64,000 bases of DNA from Herbidospora yilanensis (GCF_001570565.1 NZ_BBXE01000015.1:276875-340874), one strand, 5' to 3'. Positions 1 through 12,828 are shown, counted from the stretch's first letter. The notes: a model not told the origin generated them from the letters alone. A program made the numbers and translations.

Positions 1-91
1 CCTAGTGTCTGCGGCCCCTAGTGTCAGCGAGTCGTTCCGCTTGCGCCTGGGGCGGGGAATATTCCCGATTCGGCGACGGCTTGACCTGTTC

Positions 92-739
92 ATGGAGTGG
101 GGTGCGTTGGCGGGGATCGCCGTGGTGTCTCTCGGGATGGTGCTGACTCCCGGGCCGAACATGATCTATCTCGCCTCGCGGGCGATCTCCCAAGGCCGTA
201 AGGCCGGGCTGGTCTCCCTGGCGGGCACGTTCGTCGGGTTCGTCGTCTACCTGACCGCCACCTGCCTGGGGCTGACCGCGATCTTCGCGTTGGTTCCGGC
301 CGCGTACACGGCGATCAAGTTCGCGGGCGCCGCCTACCTGCTCTATCTCGCCTGGAAGATCGTCAAGCCGGGCGGGCAGGCCGTCTTCGCCGCGCAGGAG
401 CTCCCGCAGGACTCCAACGGGCGGCTCTTCACCATGGGGCTGGTCACCAACCTGCTCAACCCGAAGGCCGCCATCCTCTACATGTCGCTGCTGCCGCAGT
501 TCATCGAGCCCGCCAACGGCCACGTGATCCTGCAGAGCTTCGCGCTGGGGAGTGTGCAGATCAGCATCAGCATGCTCGTCAACGGCCTGATCGTCATGGG
601 CGCCGGCGGGCTGGCCGCCTACCTGTCGACGCGGCCGGCCGCCGTGCGGATCCAGCGCTACGTCACCGGGACCGTCCTCGGGGCGTTCGCGGTGCACCTC
701 GCCGCCGACCGGTCCAAGGCCGTGCTGACCTCGCCCTAG
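92..739 (+). CDS. LysE family translocator (amino acid exporter)
   Basis: Predicted inner-membrane exporter of the LysE/RhtB family, which pumps amino acids or their derivatives out of the cell. The 215-residue product begins MEWGALAGIAVVSLGMVLTPGPNMIY; the early TPGPNM motif is the family hallmark and is followed by about five or six hydrophobic segments, the usual size for LysE proteins. The reading frame stays open upstream to base 5, but those 29 residues are arginine-rich and precede the conserved N-terminus, so the ATG at 92 is preferred. It lies 16 nt upstream of a threonine dehydratase on the same strand, which suggests a link to threonine or branched-chain amino acid overflow. The substrate cannot be read from the sequence. 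Confidence 0.9.
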   Translation: MEWGALAGIAVVSLGMVLTPGPNMIYLASRAISQGRKAGLVSLAGTFVGFVVYLTATCLGLTAIFALVPAAYTAIKFAGAAYLLYLAWKIVKPGGQAVFAAQELPQDSNGRLFTMGLVTNLLNPKAAILYMSLLPQFIEPANGHVILQSFALGSVQISISMLVNGLIVMGAGGLAAYLSTRPAAVRIQRYVTGTVLGAFAVHLAADRSKAVLTSP

Positions 740-755
740 TGGCAGGATTGCCCGC

Positions 756-1970
756 ATGGCCGTACCGCAGGTGACGTACGACGACGTACTCGCCGCCCGT
801 GAACTCCTCAAGGGCGTGATCGCCCACACCCCGGTCGTCCACTCCCGGGTGTTGTCCGAGACGATCGGCGGGCCGGTCTACCTGAAGGCCGAGAACCTCC
901 AGCGGGCCGGGTCGTTCAAGGTGCGCGGGGCCTATGTGCGCATCGCCCGCCTGTCCGAGGAGGAGCGGGCCAGGGGCGTCGTCGCGGCCAGCGCGGGCAA
1001 CCACGCCCAGGGGGTGGCCTTCGGTTCGGGGCTGCTGGGGGCCAAGTCGACCGTCTACATGCCCGAAGGCGCTCCGCTGCCCAAGGTCGAGGCGACCCGG
1101 GGCTACGGCGCCGAGGTGATCTTCGCCGGGCACACCGTCGACCACGCCCTCCAGGCCGCACGGCGGCACGCCGAAGAGACCGGCGCGATCTTCATCCACC
1201 CCTTCGACCACCCCGACGTCATCGCCGGTCAGGCCACGATCGGGCTGGAGATCATCGAACAGCTCCCCGAGACCGGCACCATCGTGGTCGCCATCGGCGG
1301 CGGGGGTCTCGCGGCGGGGGTGGCCCTGGCGGCCAAGCATCTCCGTCCGGGTGTACGTGTGGTCGGCGTCCAGGCCGAACGCGCCGCGGCCTATCCCGAG
1401 TCGCTCGCGGCCGGCCACCCGGTGATGGTCGAGCCGCAGTTCACGATGGCCGACGGGATCGCCGTCGGCCGGCCGGGCGACCTGCCGTTCGAGATGATCC
1501 ACTACCTGGTCGACCAGGTGGTGACCGTCTCGGAGGAGTCGTTGTCGCGCGCCCTGCTGCTCTGCCTCGAACGCGGCAAGATGGTCGTCGAGCCGGCCGG
1601 CGCCGCCGGGGTCGCGGCCCTGCTCGACAAGCCCCACGCCTTCGAGCCCCCGGTCGTCGCGGTGTTGTCGGGCGGCAACATCGACCCGCTGCTGCTGGCC
1701 CGGGTGCTCCGCCACGGCCTCGCGGCGGCCGGGCGCTACCTGGCCTTCCGCATCCGCCTGGCCGACCGGCCGGGCGCGCTGGCCGCGCTGCTCAGGAGGC
1801 TGGCGGAGCTCAAGGCCAACGTGCTCGACGTCGTGCACGAACGTGTCGGGGCCCGCCTCCACCTCGACGAGGCCGAGGTGCTGCTCCAACTGGAGACACG
1901 CGGCCCCGATCACTGCGACGACGTGCTGGCCGCCCTCAGGCGAGACGGCTACAAGCTCATCTTCTCCTGA
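756..1970 (+). CDS. ilvA: Threonine ammonia-lyase (threonine dehydratase)
   Basis: Cytosolic PLP enzyme converting L-threonine to 2-oxobutyrate and ammonia, the entry step to isoleucine or to threonine catabolism. The 404-residue protein has the PLP-lysine motif SFKVRGA (Lys55), the glycine loop GGGGLAAG near residue 180 that holds the PLP phosphate, and a C-terminal ACT-like regulatory region (about 325-404, beginning FRIRLADRPGALAALL). One ACT-like domain and about 400 residues match the shorter actinobacterial form, so biosynthetic and catabolic roles cannot be told apart. The start is an ATG after GGCAGGATTG-type spacing, close behind the LysE exporter, so co-transcription is likely. It ends in a strong hairpin shared with the convergent peptidase gene. 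Confidence 0.93.
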   Translation: MAVPQVTYDDVLAARELLKGVIAHTPVVHSRVLSETIGGPVYLKAENLQRAGSFKVRGAYVRIARLSEEERARGVVAASAGNHAQGVAFGSGLLGAKSTVYMPEGAPLPKVEATRGYGAEVIFAGHTVDHALQAARRHAEETGAIFIHPFDHPDVIAGQATIGLEIIEQLPETGTIVVAIGGGGLAAGVALAAKHLRPGVRVVGVQAERAAAYPESLAAGHPVMVEPQFTMADGIAVGRPGDLPFEMIHYLVDQVVTVSEESLSRALLLCLERGKMVVEPAGAAGVAALLDKPHAFEPPVVAVLSGGNIDPLLLARVLRHGLAAAGRYLAFRIRLADRPGALAALLRRLAELKANVLDVVHERVGARLHLDEAEVLLQLETRGPDHCDDVLAALRRDGYKLIFS

Positions 1971-2001
1971 GCCGCCCGTCAGCGAAGCGCCGTCGGGCGG
2001 C
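1971..2001. terminator. Bidirectional hairpin between ilvA and M1 peptidase genes
   Basis: Perfect 8-bp stem GCCGCCCG (1971-1978) / CGGGCGGC (1994-2001) around a 15-nt loop. It begins one base after the ilvA stop codon and overlaps the last codons of the convergent peptidase gene. There is no T tract, as is common for actinobacterial hairpin terminators. Confidence 0.6.
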
Positions 2002-3376
2002 CCTTCTCGAAGAGCCACTGGTCGAAGAGGTCGCCGAGTTTCTGCCCGGAGACCTGTTCGGCCAGGGCCGTGAACTGCTCGGTCGTGGCGTTGCCGTGGC
2101 GGTGGTCGGTCGCCCACCGGCGGATGATCGTGAAGAACGCGTCGTCGCCGACGCGGGTGCGCAGGGCGTGGAGGGCCATCGCGCCGCGGAAGTAGACCGA
2201 GTTGTTGAACAGGTCGGTCTTCTGCGCCACCCCGGGCGGATAGTTCCACATCGGGTCGGCGGCGTTGGCGTAGTGGCGGTCGAAGGTTTGCTGCGCGGTC
2301 GTCTGGCCCTGGTGCTCGCTCCACAACCACTCGGCGTAGGTCGCGAAGCCCTCGTTGAGCCACAGGTCCTTCCAGCGGGTGATGCTCACGCTGTCGCCGA
2401 ACCACTGGTGGGCCAGCTCGTGGGAGATGATGCCCTCGTCGGGCTCGAAGCCGCCGTAGATCGGCTTGGTCTGGTTCTCGAGCGCGTAGCCCGACGCGAA
2501 GTCGTCGACGATGCCGCCGGTCGACTTGAACGGGTAGGGCCCGAAGACGGTCGACCAGTAGTCGGTGATCCGCGCCGACACCTCGTAGAGCCGGTCGAGC
2601 TGGTTCCGGTAGCGCGGGTCGACGGCCGCGTAGACGGGGATGCCGCCCTCGGAGTCGCCGGTCTTCACCAGGAACTTCCCGGTCGTCATGGTCGCCAGGT
2701 AGCTCACCATCGGGTGGGTCTCACGCCAGACGAAGGTGGTCTTCCCGCCCGTGGACGTCGGCTCGCCGGCCAGCTCGCCGTTGGCGATGGCGGTCACCCC
2801 GTCGGGGACGGTCAGCCGGAACTCGTAGGTCGCCTTGTCGGCCGGGTGGTCGTTGCCCGGGAACCAGGTCTTGGCGCCGTTGGGCTCGGAGGTCACGAAC
2901 GAGCCGTCGCCGGTGGGCACGAAGCCGTAGGTGCCGAGGTTGGGCGAGTCGCGGACCGGCCGAGGCTCGCCCTGGTAGGTCACCGCGGCCTGGAACGCCG
3001 ACCCCTTGGACAGGTCGGCGGTGACGGTCATCTCGTCGCCCGACCGGGTGAACTCCGCCGGCCGCCCGCCGACCGTCACCGAGCCGACGGTGAAGCCGTG
3101 GAGGTCGAGGTTGAAGCTCGACAGGTTCTCGGTCGCCGTCGCGTCGATGGTCGCGGTGCCGGCGAGTTGCCGGGTGGCGGGGTCGTAGCCGAGGACCAGG
3201 GTGTAGTGGCTGACGTCGTAGCCGCCGTTGCCGTCGTTGGGGAAGTCGGCGTCGCCGATCCCGGCCGCCCCGGCCGTGCCGGAACGGGAGATCTCCCGCT
3301 CGGACGCCCCCGACGGCGAACAACTCGTGAGTGTGACGACGATGAGCGCGCCTGACAGCGCCCTGGCCAACCGCAT
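1979..3376 (-). CDS. M1 family metallopeptidase, lipoprotein
   Basis: Exported, probably membrane-anchored zinc aminopeptidase of family M1. The N-terminus is a lipoprotein signal ending in the lipobox LTSC with Cys19 as the expected lipid-modified residue. The catalytic site is clear: HELAHQWFGD (HExxH) followed after a spacer by NEGFATYAEW, whose Glu is the third zinc ligand; GYALENQTKP is the GAMEN-like exopeptidase loop. At 465 residues it is a short M1 form with the N-terminal beta domain and the catalytic domain but without the long helical C-terminal region of PepN. The ATG has GGAGGGG 7 nt upstream. Likely role: trimming of extracellular peptides; the substrate is unknown. Confidence 0.92.
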   Translation of the reverse strand: MRLARALSGALIVVTLTSCSPSGASEREISRSGTAGAAGIGDADFPNDGNGGYDVSHYTLVLGYDPATRQLAGTATIDATATENLSSFNLDLHGFTVGSVTVGGRPAEFTRSGDEMTVTADLSKGSAFQAAVTYQGEPRPVRDSPNLGTYGFVPTGDGSFVTSEPNGAKTWFPGNDHPADKATYEFRLTVPDGVTAIANGELAGEPTSTGGKTTFVWRETHPMVSYLATMTTGKFLVKTGDSEGGIPVYAAVDPRYRNQLDRLYEVSARITDYWSTVFGPYPFKSTGGIVDDFASGYALENQTKPIYGGFEPDEGIISHELAHQWFGDSVSITRWKDLWLNEGFATYAEWLWSEHQGQTTAQQTFDRHYANAADPMWNYPPGVAQKTDLFNNSVYFRGAMALHALRTRVGDDAFFTIIRRWATDHRHGNATTEQFTALAEQVSGQKLGDLFDQWLFEKGRPTALR

Positions 3377-3434
3377 GGGTGCCCCTCCCCGAACCGACCC
3401 TGCCGGGACACCTTATGCGAGGTCGCGGACACGC

Positions 3435-3992
3435 TCAGGCATCGACGACCAGGGTTGATGCCGCTTTGTCGTGCAGCGCCTGCTTTCTGCGGTCGAACAA
3501 AATCCAGACCAGGTCCAGGAAGCCGAGACAGCAGGTCGCCGTGAGGACGACGTACACGACCGACCGCAGTGCCGCCTGGCCGACCCCGATCGGGCCGCCG
3601 TCCTCGCGGGCCACGCGCATGTGGAAGATCTTCTTGCCGGGGGTCTGGCCGTTCCAGTAGGCGTGGAAGAGCCAGTAGTACAGGAACCCGATCAGCAGGC
3701 CCCAGAACCAGTGGGTGACCTGCTCGCCGTGCCAGGTCCCGGTGCGCTCGTCGTAGACCGCCGACCACGACTCGTAGGTGAACGGCGAGGAGACGAGGCC
3801 GACGATGACCGCGTCCACGATGCCCGCGAAAAGCCGGCGCCACCGGCCGGCGAGGGGCCGGCCGGCCGGTGGCGGGGCGCCGTGACCGGGCGTCCCGTAC
3901 GGGGGACGTCCGCCCGGCGCGGGCGGCGGTGTCCAGGGCTGGGACGGGTCCTGGCCCGGTAGATCACCCGGCGGCGGAGTCGGAGAAGCCAT
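3435..3992 (-). CDS. RDD family membrane protein
   Basis: Integral membrane protein of unknown function. A proline/glycine-rich cytoplasmic N-terminus (about 45 residues) leads into an RDD domain with the conserved Arg and Asp in AGRWRRLFAGIVDAVIVG, and about three or four hydrophobic segments follow, including WGLLIGFLYYWLFHAYWNGQTPGKK, typical of the family. The 185-residue length assumes the ATG at 3992 (MASPTPPPGD); the frame is open 11 codons further upstream but without better signals. It is transcribed toward the M1 peptidase gene, 58 nt away. RDD proteins are sometimes implicated in transport or stress, but nothing here narrows it further. Confidence 0.85.
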   Translation of the reverse strand: MASPTPPPGDLPGQDPSQPWTPPPAPGGRPPYGTPGHGAPPPAGRPLAGRWRRLFAGIVDAVIVGLVSSPFTYESWSAVYDERTGTWHGEQVTHWFWGLLIGFLYYWLFHAYWNGQTPGKKIFHMRVAREDGGPIGVGQAALRSVVYVVLTATCCLGFLDLVWILFDRRKQALHDKAASTLVVDA

Positions 3993-4045
3993 GCCATCGT
4001 GATCACCTGCCGCGGACCAGGGCAAATCCGCCGCGGAGTAAAGAT

Positions 4046-5705
<1,660 letters not shown>

Positions 5706-5761
5706 GTGCACGGAGCATCACGACGTATCGTTTACGGTGATGGTTCATCGTCGGCCGGGGG

Positions 5762-7906
5762 GTGCGCGTGGGGATCGGCAGGAAGATCGCGGGTTTGTGG
5801 CCCCGACGGAGGTTCCTGCGCATCGCCCTCATCGGCTTCGGCGCCGCCGCCGTGGCCGCGATCGGCGCCTTCGCGGTGATCTGGGTGCTCACCCCCATCC
5901 CCGACACGACCCAGGAGCTGGCCACCGCGCAGGGCTCGGTGATCTACTACCGCGACGGCAAGACGGTGCTGGCCAACCGGGGCGTCGACCGTAAGAACGT
6001 GCCGCTCTCCGAGGTTCCGAAGGTGGTCAGGGAAGCGGTCATCGCCGCCGAGAACCGCACCTTCTACCAGGATCAGGGAGTGTCTCTCTCCGGTACGGCC
6101 AGGGCGATGTGGTCGACCCTCACGGGCAACCAGATCCAGGGCGGCTCGACGATCACCCAGCAGCTCGTGCGCAACTACTACAGCGGGCTCAGCCAGGAAC
6201 GGTCCATCATGCGCAAGCTCAAGGAGATCATGATCTCCCTGAAGGTGGATCGATCCAAGTCCAAGGACTGGGTGCTGGAGCAATACCTCAACACGATCTA
6301 CTTCGGCCGCGGCGCCCACGGCATCCAGGCCGCGGCCCAGGCCTACTTCCGGGTCGACGTCGGCAGGCTCACCCCCGCCCAGGGCGCCTACCTGGCCGCG
6401 GTGATCCAGCAGCCGTCCAACTTCGCCAACCCGACCGGCGCCATGCTCACCGCCGCGCAGGCCCGCTGGAAGTCGGTCGTCGACGGCATGGTCAAGATCG
6501 GCGCCGTCACCCCCGCGCAGGCCGCCCAGATGACCTTCCCCGAGCTGAAGAAGCAGAAGAAGCCGTTGTCGTTGTCGGGCCAGAACGGCTACATGCTGGC
6601 CCAGGTGGTCGGCGAGCTCAACCGCATGGGCTACAGCGACGAGGACATCTTCCAAGACGGCCTCAAGGTCACCACCACCTTCGACAAGAAGCTGATGACC
6701 GCCGCCTCCGACGCCGTGGCCGACGTGCTGCCCGAGGGCACCCCGAAGAAGGTCCGCGCCGGCCTGGCCGCCGTCGACCCGGGCAACGGCGAGGTGGTCG
6801 CCTTCTACGGCGGGCGCGACTACGCCCAGAGCGAGTGGAACAGCGCCTTCGACGCGAAGGTCCAGGCCGGCTCGACCTTCAAGGCCTACGCCCTCGCCGC
6901 CGCCCTGCAGGACGGCGTGCCGCTGACCCAGCGCTACTACGGCAACTCGCCCATGTACGTCAACGGCGCCGCCATCCCCAACTCGGGCGGCTCCTCCTAC
7001 GGGTCGGTCAACATGGTGCAGGCCACCCAATATTCGGTGAACACCGCCTTCGTCGACCTCGGCCAGCAGATCGGCCTCGACAAGATCGCCGCTGCGGCCG
7101 AGGCGGCCGGGATCCCCGCCGACCAGCTCGCGCAGCACCGCAAGGCCGCCACCTTCCCGCTGGGGGTGGCGTCGGTGAGCGCCGTCCAGCAGGCCGGGGC
7201 CTACGCGACGTTCGCCGCCGGGGGCGTCCACCACGACCCCCACGTGATCAGGTCGGTGACCGACGCGTCCGGCAAGACCCGCAAGACCGACACCACCGGC
7301 CGCCGCGTCTTCACCGAAGACACCGCCGCCGACGCCACCTACGCGATGGAACAGGTCGTCACCTCGGGCACGGGCACCGGCGCCCGCCTCTATGACCGCC
7401 CGGTGGCCGGCAAGACCGGCACGACCGACGCCTCGGCCGCCGTCTGGTTCACCGGCTACACGCCGCAGCTCTCGGTGGCGGTCGACATGTTCCGCGACGA
7501 CAACCTGCCGGTGACCATCCCCGGCTACGGCGAGCTCTACGGCGGCACCCTTCCGGCGCAGATCTGGAAGGCGTTCATGACCACCGCCATGGAGGGGAAA
7601 CCGGTCAAGGAGTTCCCCGACCCGGTGACCTACTACCGCTGGGACAACGACTACTACCGCCCGACCGACGACGAGGAGCGCGAGTACGGCTCCGACGAGC
7701 CCAGCCCCGACCCGACCCCGACGGCCCCGGGCGACGACTGGAACACCCCGCCGCCGGGCGACGGCGGCCGGCCCGAGACGACACCCCCGCCGTCAGACGG
7801 CGGGGGCCCGAACGGCGAGCCCCCGGTGACCGAGCAGCCCGACAACCAGCAGCCCGACCTGCCCGACGAGAACAACCCGCCCGACGTGCCGGTGGGCACC
7901 CGCTGA
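5762..7906 (+). CDS. Class A penicillin-binding protein (transglycosylase/transpeptidase)
   Basis: Bifunctional peptidoglycan polymerase anchored in the membrane. After a short basic cytoplasmic segment and one TM helix (about residues 22-45) comes a GT51 transglycosylase domain with AAENRTFYQDQG, GGSTITQQLVRNYY and EQYLNTIYFGRGAHGIQAAAQAYF. The transpeptidase domain has the serine motif STFK, SVN (QYSVNTAFV) and KTGT (AGKTGTTDASAAVWFTGY). The last 75 residues or so are Pro/Gly/Asp-rich. Length is 714 residues, typical of actinobacterial PonA-like proteins. The first motif is ENRTFY rather than EDRRFY, but the catalytic Glu is kept. GTG 5762 is taken as start; GTG 5768 is an equally good alternative. 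Confidence 0.94.
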   Translation: MRVGIGRKIAGLWPRRRFLRIALIGFGAAAVAAIGAFAVIWVLTPIPDTTQELATAQGSVIYYRDGKTVLANRGVDRKNVPLSEVPKVVREAVIAAENRTFYQDQGVSLSGTARAMWSTLTGNQIQGGSTITQQLVRNYYSGLSQERSIMRKLKEIMISLKVDRSKSKDWVLEQYLNTIYFGRGAHGIQAAAQAYFRVDVGRLTPAQGAYLAAVIQQPSNFANPTGAMLTAAQARWKSVVDGMVKIGAVTPAQAAQMTFPELKKQKKPLSLSGQNGYMLAQVVGELNRMGYSDEDIFQDGLKVTTTFDKKLMTAASDAVADVLPEGTPKKVRAGLAAVDPGNGEVVAFYGGRDYAQSEWNSAFDAKVQAGSTFKAYALAAALQDGVPLTQRYYGNSPMYVNGAAIPNSGGSSYGSVNMVQATQYSVNTAFVDLGQQIGLDKIAAAAEAAGIPADQLAQHRKAATFPLGVASVSAVQQAGAYATFAAGGVHHDPHVIRSVTDASGKTRKTDTTGRRVFTEDTAADATYAMEQVVTSGTGTGARLYDRPVAGKTGTTDASAAVWFTGYTPQLSVAVDMFRDDNLPVTIPGYGELYGGTLPAQIWKAFMTTAMEGKPVKEFPDPVTYYRWDNDYYRPTDDEEREYGSDEPSPDPTPTAPGDDWNTPPPGDGGRPETTPPPSDGGGPNGEPPVTEQPDNQQPDLPDENNPPDVPVGTR

Positions 7907-7944
7907 ACCATTCAAGGGGGGCGGGCCCGGTTCGGCTCCCCGAG

Positions 7945-9897
<1,953 letters not shown>

Positions 9898-9944
9898 ACG
9901 GCCCAGCCTAGGTGAGTGACCCCGGCGGCCCGGCCCCGGCGGGA

Positions 9945-10277
9945 CTACGCGGCCGACGTCGGCAGGTTGAACACCTGGTCGAGCGCCGTCACCTCGAACA
10001 GGTGCACGATGTAGGGCGTCATCCCGACGAACCGCATCTCCGCCGGATGCTCCTCCGCCGCGTCATAAAGGTGGATCAGGGTCGCCAGCCCCGACGAGTC
10101 GATGAAGGTCACCCCCGTCAGGTCGACTTCCAGCACGCTGAGGCCCCTGCTCATCAACGTGGGCGTCATGGTGGCCAGATCGGCCGACGTCGTGTAGTCG
10201 AAGTCTCCGGACAGGGTCAGCCGGGTGGTGCCCGGCTCCGGATTCTCGATCTCGATTAGGAAAGGCGCGGTGTCCAT
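9945..10277 (-). CDS. STAS domain anti-sigma factor antagonist
   Basis: Small SpoIIAA/RsbV-like protein (110 residues) that in partner-switching systems binds an RsbW-type kinase when unphosphorylated and so frees a sigma factor. It is essentially one STAS domain, with the phospho-acceptor loop [12 protein letters not shown]; Ser61 or Ser62 is the expected phosphorylation site. Its ATG shares its A with the last base of the upstream TGA (TGATG), so it is translationally coupled to the cobalamin-binding gene, itself coupled to the SpoIIE phosphatase. The phosphatase is the obvious enzyme to dephosphorylate it, and the divergent ATPase at 12989 the obvious kinase. A sigma-factor target is not encoded in the window. 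Confidence 0.92.
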   Translation of the reverse strand: MDTAPFLIEIENPEPGTTRLTLSGDFDYTTSADLATMTPTLMSRGLSVLEVDLTGVTFIDSSGLATLIHLYDAAEEHPAEMRFVGMTPYIVHLFEVTALDQVFNLPTSAA

Positions 10278-11296
10278 CAAGCTCCATCTGCGGCGAGCGT
10301 GCCCTCCGCCAGAAGGTGGCGGGCGCGCGGGAAATCATGCAGTTCGTCGTGGAGAAGGCGCAGGGCCAGCGCCACCGACCGGGACGGCACGCCGCGGGCG
10401 TGCAGGAGGTCGCAGGTCCACGTGACGAAGTCGGTGAACAGTCTCGTGTCGTCGATGTAGAGGGCGGCGGAGAGGAAGTCGGCGATGTGGGCGAGGTCGT
10501 CGGCGGTGTGGTCGATCTGGGCCTGGGTGTAGTCGCGCATCGGCGGGAAGCGGCGAGGGAGTTCGGCCATCACGCCGGCGAGGATCTCGCCCCGGCGCTT
10601 GGTGAACAGGGTGTACTCCTCGTCGGCCAGGTGGGGCAGGGTCGCGCCGGGGGTGGGGAACGACGGGAGCCTGCCCTCTTCGAGCAGGTCGGCCGCCGCG
10701 TCGGCCGTGGGCGCCCAGCCGTCGGCGCCGAGTTTGACGGCGAAGCGGCCGTCGGCGCCGAAGCCCGAGCCTCCGGCGAGGACCGGGATGCCGACGGCCT
10801 GGCAGGCGGTCAGGGTCGCGTGGGCGCGCGGCAGCCTCGTGGGCAGGGCGCAGCCGATCGCGACGGCGTCGGGGCCGGTCTGGTGGAGGTGGGTGATCAG
10901 GTGGGGGCCCGGCACGTTGGCCCCGAGGAAGTCGACGTGCCAGCCGCGCAACCGCAGGACCTCGGCCAGCAGGCGGGTCGGCAGGGCGTGGTATTCGCCG
11001 TCGGTGCAGGCCACCGTGATGCGGCTGCGGGTCGGGCGGGGACGCACGGCGGCGGCGATCGCGGCCACGGCGCGTTCGCTGATCGCGGTGGCGCCGTGTT
11101 CGCGGGCCACCGACCAGGTGCCGGCCGCCCACAGTTCGCCGACCCGGCGCTGGGCCGGGGCGATCACGTCGAGGAGCAGCGACTCGGCCGGCATGCCCTC
11201 GTCGAGCAGGCCGAGCACGAGGTCGATCGCGCCGAACTCGTCGGCCGAGCCGACCCGCTCCAGGTATTCGTCGACGACGTCGACCGCGACGCTCAT
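10277..11296 (-). CDS. Stand-alone cobalamin-binding protein with CarH-type photoreceptor signature
   Basis: 339-residue protein without a DNA-binding domain. Residues about 1-85 form the helical cap domain that packs against cobalamin. It contains Trp56, nine residues, then Glu66-His67: exactly the W-x9-EH signature of CarH/LitR adenosylcobalamin photoreceptors. The Rossmann-like B12-binding domain follows (about 92-215) with E101-x-H103-x-x-P in place of the usual ExHxxG; His103 would be the lower axial ligand. The C-terminal 120 residues are helical and unassigned. The gene overlaps the SpoIIE phosphatase gene by ATGA and the STAS gene by one base, so all three are made together. Likely a light or cobalamin input to partner switching; that role is inference. 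Confidence 0.85.
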   Translation of the reverse strand: MSVAVDVVDEYLERVGSADEFGAIDLVLGLLDEGMPAESLLLDVIAPAQRRVGELWAAGTWSVAREHGATAISERAVAAIAAAVRPRPTRSRITVACTDGEYHALPTRLLAEVLRLRGWHVDFLGANVPGPHLITHLHQTGPDAVAIGCALPTRLPRAHATLTACQAVGIPVLAGGSGFGADGRFAVKLGADGWAPTADAAADLLEEGRLPSFPTPGATLPHLADEEYTLFTKRRGEILAGVMAELPRRFPPMRDYTQAQIDHTADDLAHIADFLSAALYIDDTRLFTDFVTWTCDLLHARGVPSRSVALALRLLHDELHDFPRARHLLAEGTLAADGA

Positions 11297-12828
11297 CGTG
11301 ACCGCCGGATGGCGAGCAGGGCGCGGTCGTCGAAGACTCCTCCCGCCAGCCAGTCGCTGTTCAACTGCTCAAGGCGCTCCACGACGGCCGTCGCGGGCAT
11401 GCCGGCGCAGGTGGCCAGGGCGGTCATGAGGCGGACGGAACCGTACATCTCGCGGCCGGTGGGGCCGCCGAAGGCCTCGGTGATGCCGTCGCTGTAGAGG
11501 AGCAGCAGGTCGCCGGGCGCCAGGTCGACCGAGGCGGTGCGCAGCGTGATCGCGCCCGACCTGATCGCGCCCAGAAGGGTGCCGCGGGCGTCGACCTCTT
11601 CGACCACGCCGTCGGCGCGCAGCAGCAGCGGGGCCGGGTGACCGGCCACGGCCAGATCGATCACGCCGTCGCCGGGGCGGATCGCCGCCAGCACCAGCGT
11701 CACGTGGGACCGCGGCGTGTAGGAGCTCAGCAGCGCCTTGTTGATCAGGTGCATGAGCTGCTCGGGGTCGCGTTCGAGCAGCAGCAGCGCGCGCAGGCTG
11801 TGGCGGACCTGACCGGCCAGCACGGCCGCGCGCGGGCCCTTGCCGCACACGTCGCCGAGGGTCACCAGCGGGCCGTCGGGAGTGGGCAGCACGTCGTAGA
11901 AGTCGCCGCCGATCAGGGCGGTCTGCTGGGCGGCGCGCAACGAACCGGCCAGTTCGAGGCCGTCGACCACGGGCAGCGGCGGCGGGCGCAGGTCGCCTGC
12001 GAGGATCGTGTTGGTCGCGCTCTGCTCCTGGTAGAGCACCGCGGCCGAGATCGCCGCGCCGGCGCGGGCGGCGAACACCCGGACGAGCGTCTCGGTCTCG
12101 TCGTCGAAACCGGCGCCGCCCTCACGGCGGGCCAGCACCAGCGCCCCGGCCGGCACGCCGTTGCCGGGCAGCGGGGTCACCAGCAGGTGGCCGACCGGGC
12201 CGAAACCGGCCGGCAGCAGCCACTCGGGCGCCTGGTGGGGGTCGAGCCAGCGGCTCGGCACCGGCGGGAACCCGGCCAGCGCCTCGGCGAGACCCGGCAC
12301 CTGGTCGGCGTGGGCCACCGGGATCTCGCCCTCTTCCAGGCCCGCCTCGGAGGACCGGAGCCAGGCGGTGCGCCGCAGGCCCCCGGGCGGCAGCACGACC
12401 ATCGCCGCGTCGGCCAGCAGGCCGGTCGCGAGCTCGGCGGTGGCGCGGGCGCATCGGCGGGTGTTGAGCGAGGCGGACAACCGGCGGCCGGCCTCGACGA
12501 GGAACTGGGTGCGCTCGCGCTCGGCCCGCAGCGCGTCGGCTCGGGCGCTCTCTTGGGTGACGTCGCGCAGATACCACGCCTGGTGGACGATGCCGAAGAT
12601 CTCCCGGCGGACGCGCAGCCGCCGGTCGCCGAGCGTCGTCTCGTAGGTCTCGCCGGGTTCGCGGCCGCGGTCGAGCAGGCTGGTCACGTCGCCCGGGACC
12701 ATCTCCCTGGCGGCGCCGTTGACCAGCACGACAGCGCCGTCGGCGTCGCACAGGACGACTCCGTCGGCGGCCGCTTCCACTATCGCCCGCAGCACCTCTG
12801 TCGAGGGCGCATGCGTTATCGAATCCAT
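11293..12828 (-). CDS. PAS-GAF-SpoIIE (PP2C-type) protein phosphatase
   Basis: Serine phosphatase expected to dephosphorylate the STAS protein of the same operon. A PAS domain (about 1-105; EVLRAIVEAAADGVVLCDADGAVVLVN) is followed by a GAF domain (about 125-275) and the SpoIIE/PP2C catalytic domain (about 300-511) with metal-site aspartates in IGGDFYDVL, TLGDVCGKG and LLYSDGITEA. The chosen ATG 12828 (GTG 12831 also possible) has AAAGGG 6-9 nt upstream; the extra ten residues of the longer frame are unsupported. The stop overlaps the next start as ATGA. It is first in the operon, divergent from the RsbW-like ATPase, so sensor, phosphatase, antagonist and kinase lie together. Confidence 0.92.
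   Translation of the reverse strand: MDSITHAPSTEVLRAIVEAAADGVVLCDADGAVVLVNGAAREMVPGDVTSLLDRGREPGETYETTLGDRRLRVRREIFGIVHQAWYLRDVTQESARADALRAERERTQFLVEAGRRLSASLNTRRCARATAELATGLLADAAMVVLPPGGLRRTAWLRSSEAGLEEGEIPVAHADQVPGLAEALAGFPPVPSRWLDPHQAPEWLLPAGFGPVGHLLVTPLPGNGVPAGALVLARREGGAGFDDETETLVRVFAARAGAAISAAVLYQEQSATNTILAGDLRPPPLPVVDGLELAGSLRAAQQTALIGGDFYDVLPTPDGPLVTLGDVCGKGPRAAVLAGQVRHSLRALLLLERDPEQLMHLINKALLSSYTPRSHVTLVLAAIRPGDGVIDLAVAGHPAPLLLRADGVVEEVDARGTLLGAIRSGAITLRTASVDLAPGDLLLLYSDGITEAFGGPTGREMYGSVRLMTALATCAGMPATAVVERLEQLNSDWLAGGVFDDRALLAIRRSR

Noticed and set aside
663-2405. 580-codon minus-strand open frame through the threonine dehydratase
   Set aside because: Antisense of ilvA running into the frame-shifted M1 gene; no family likeness.
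7907-7944. Hairpin terminator between the penicillin-binding protein and DUF255 genes
   Set aside because: The GGGG/CCCC complementarity is short and interrupted; not convincing.
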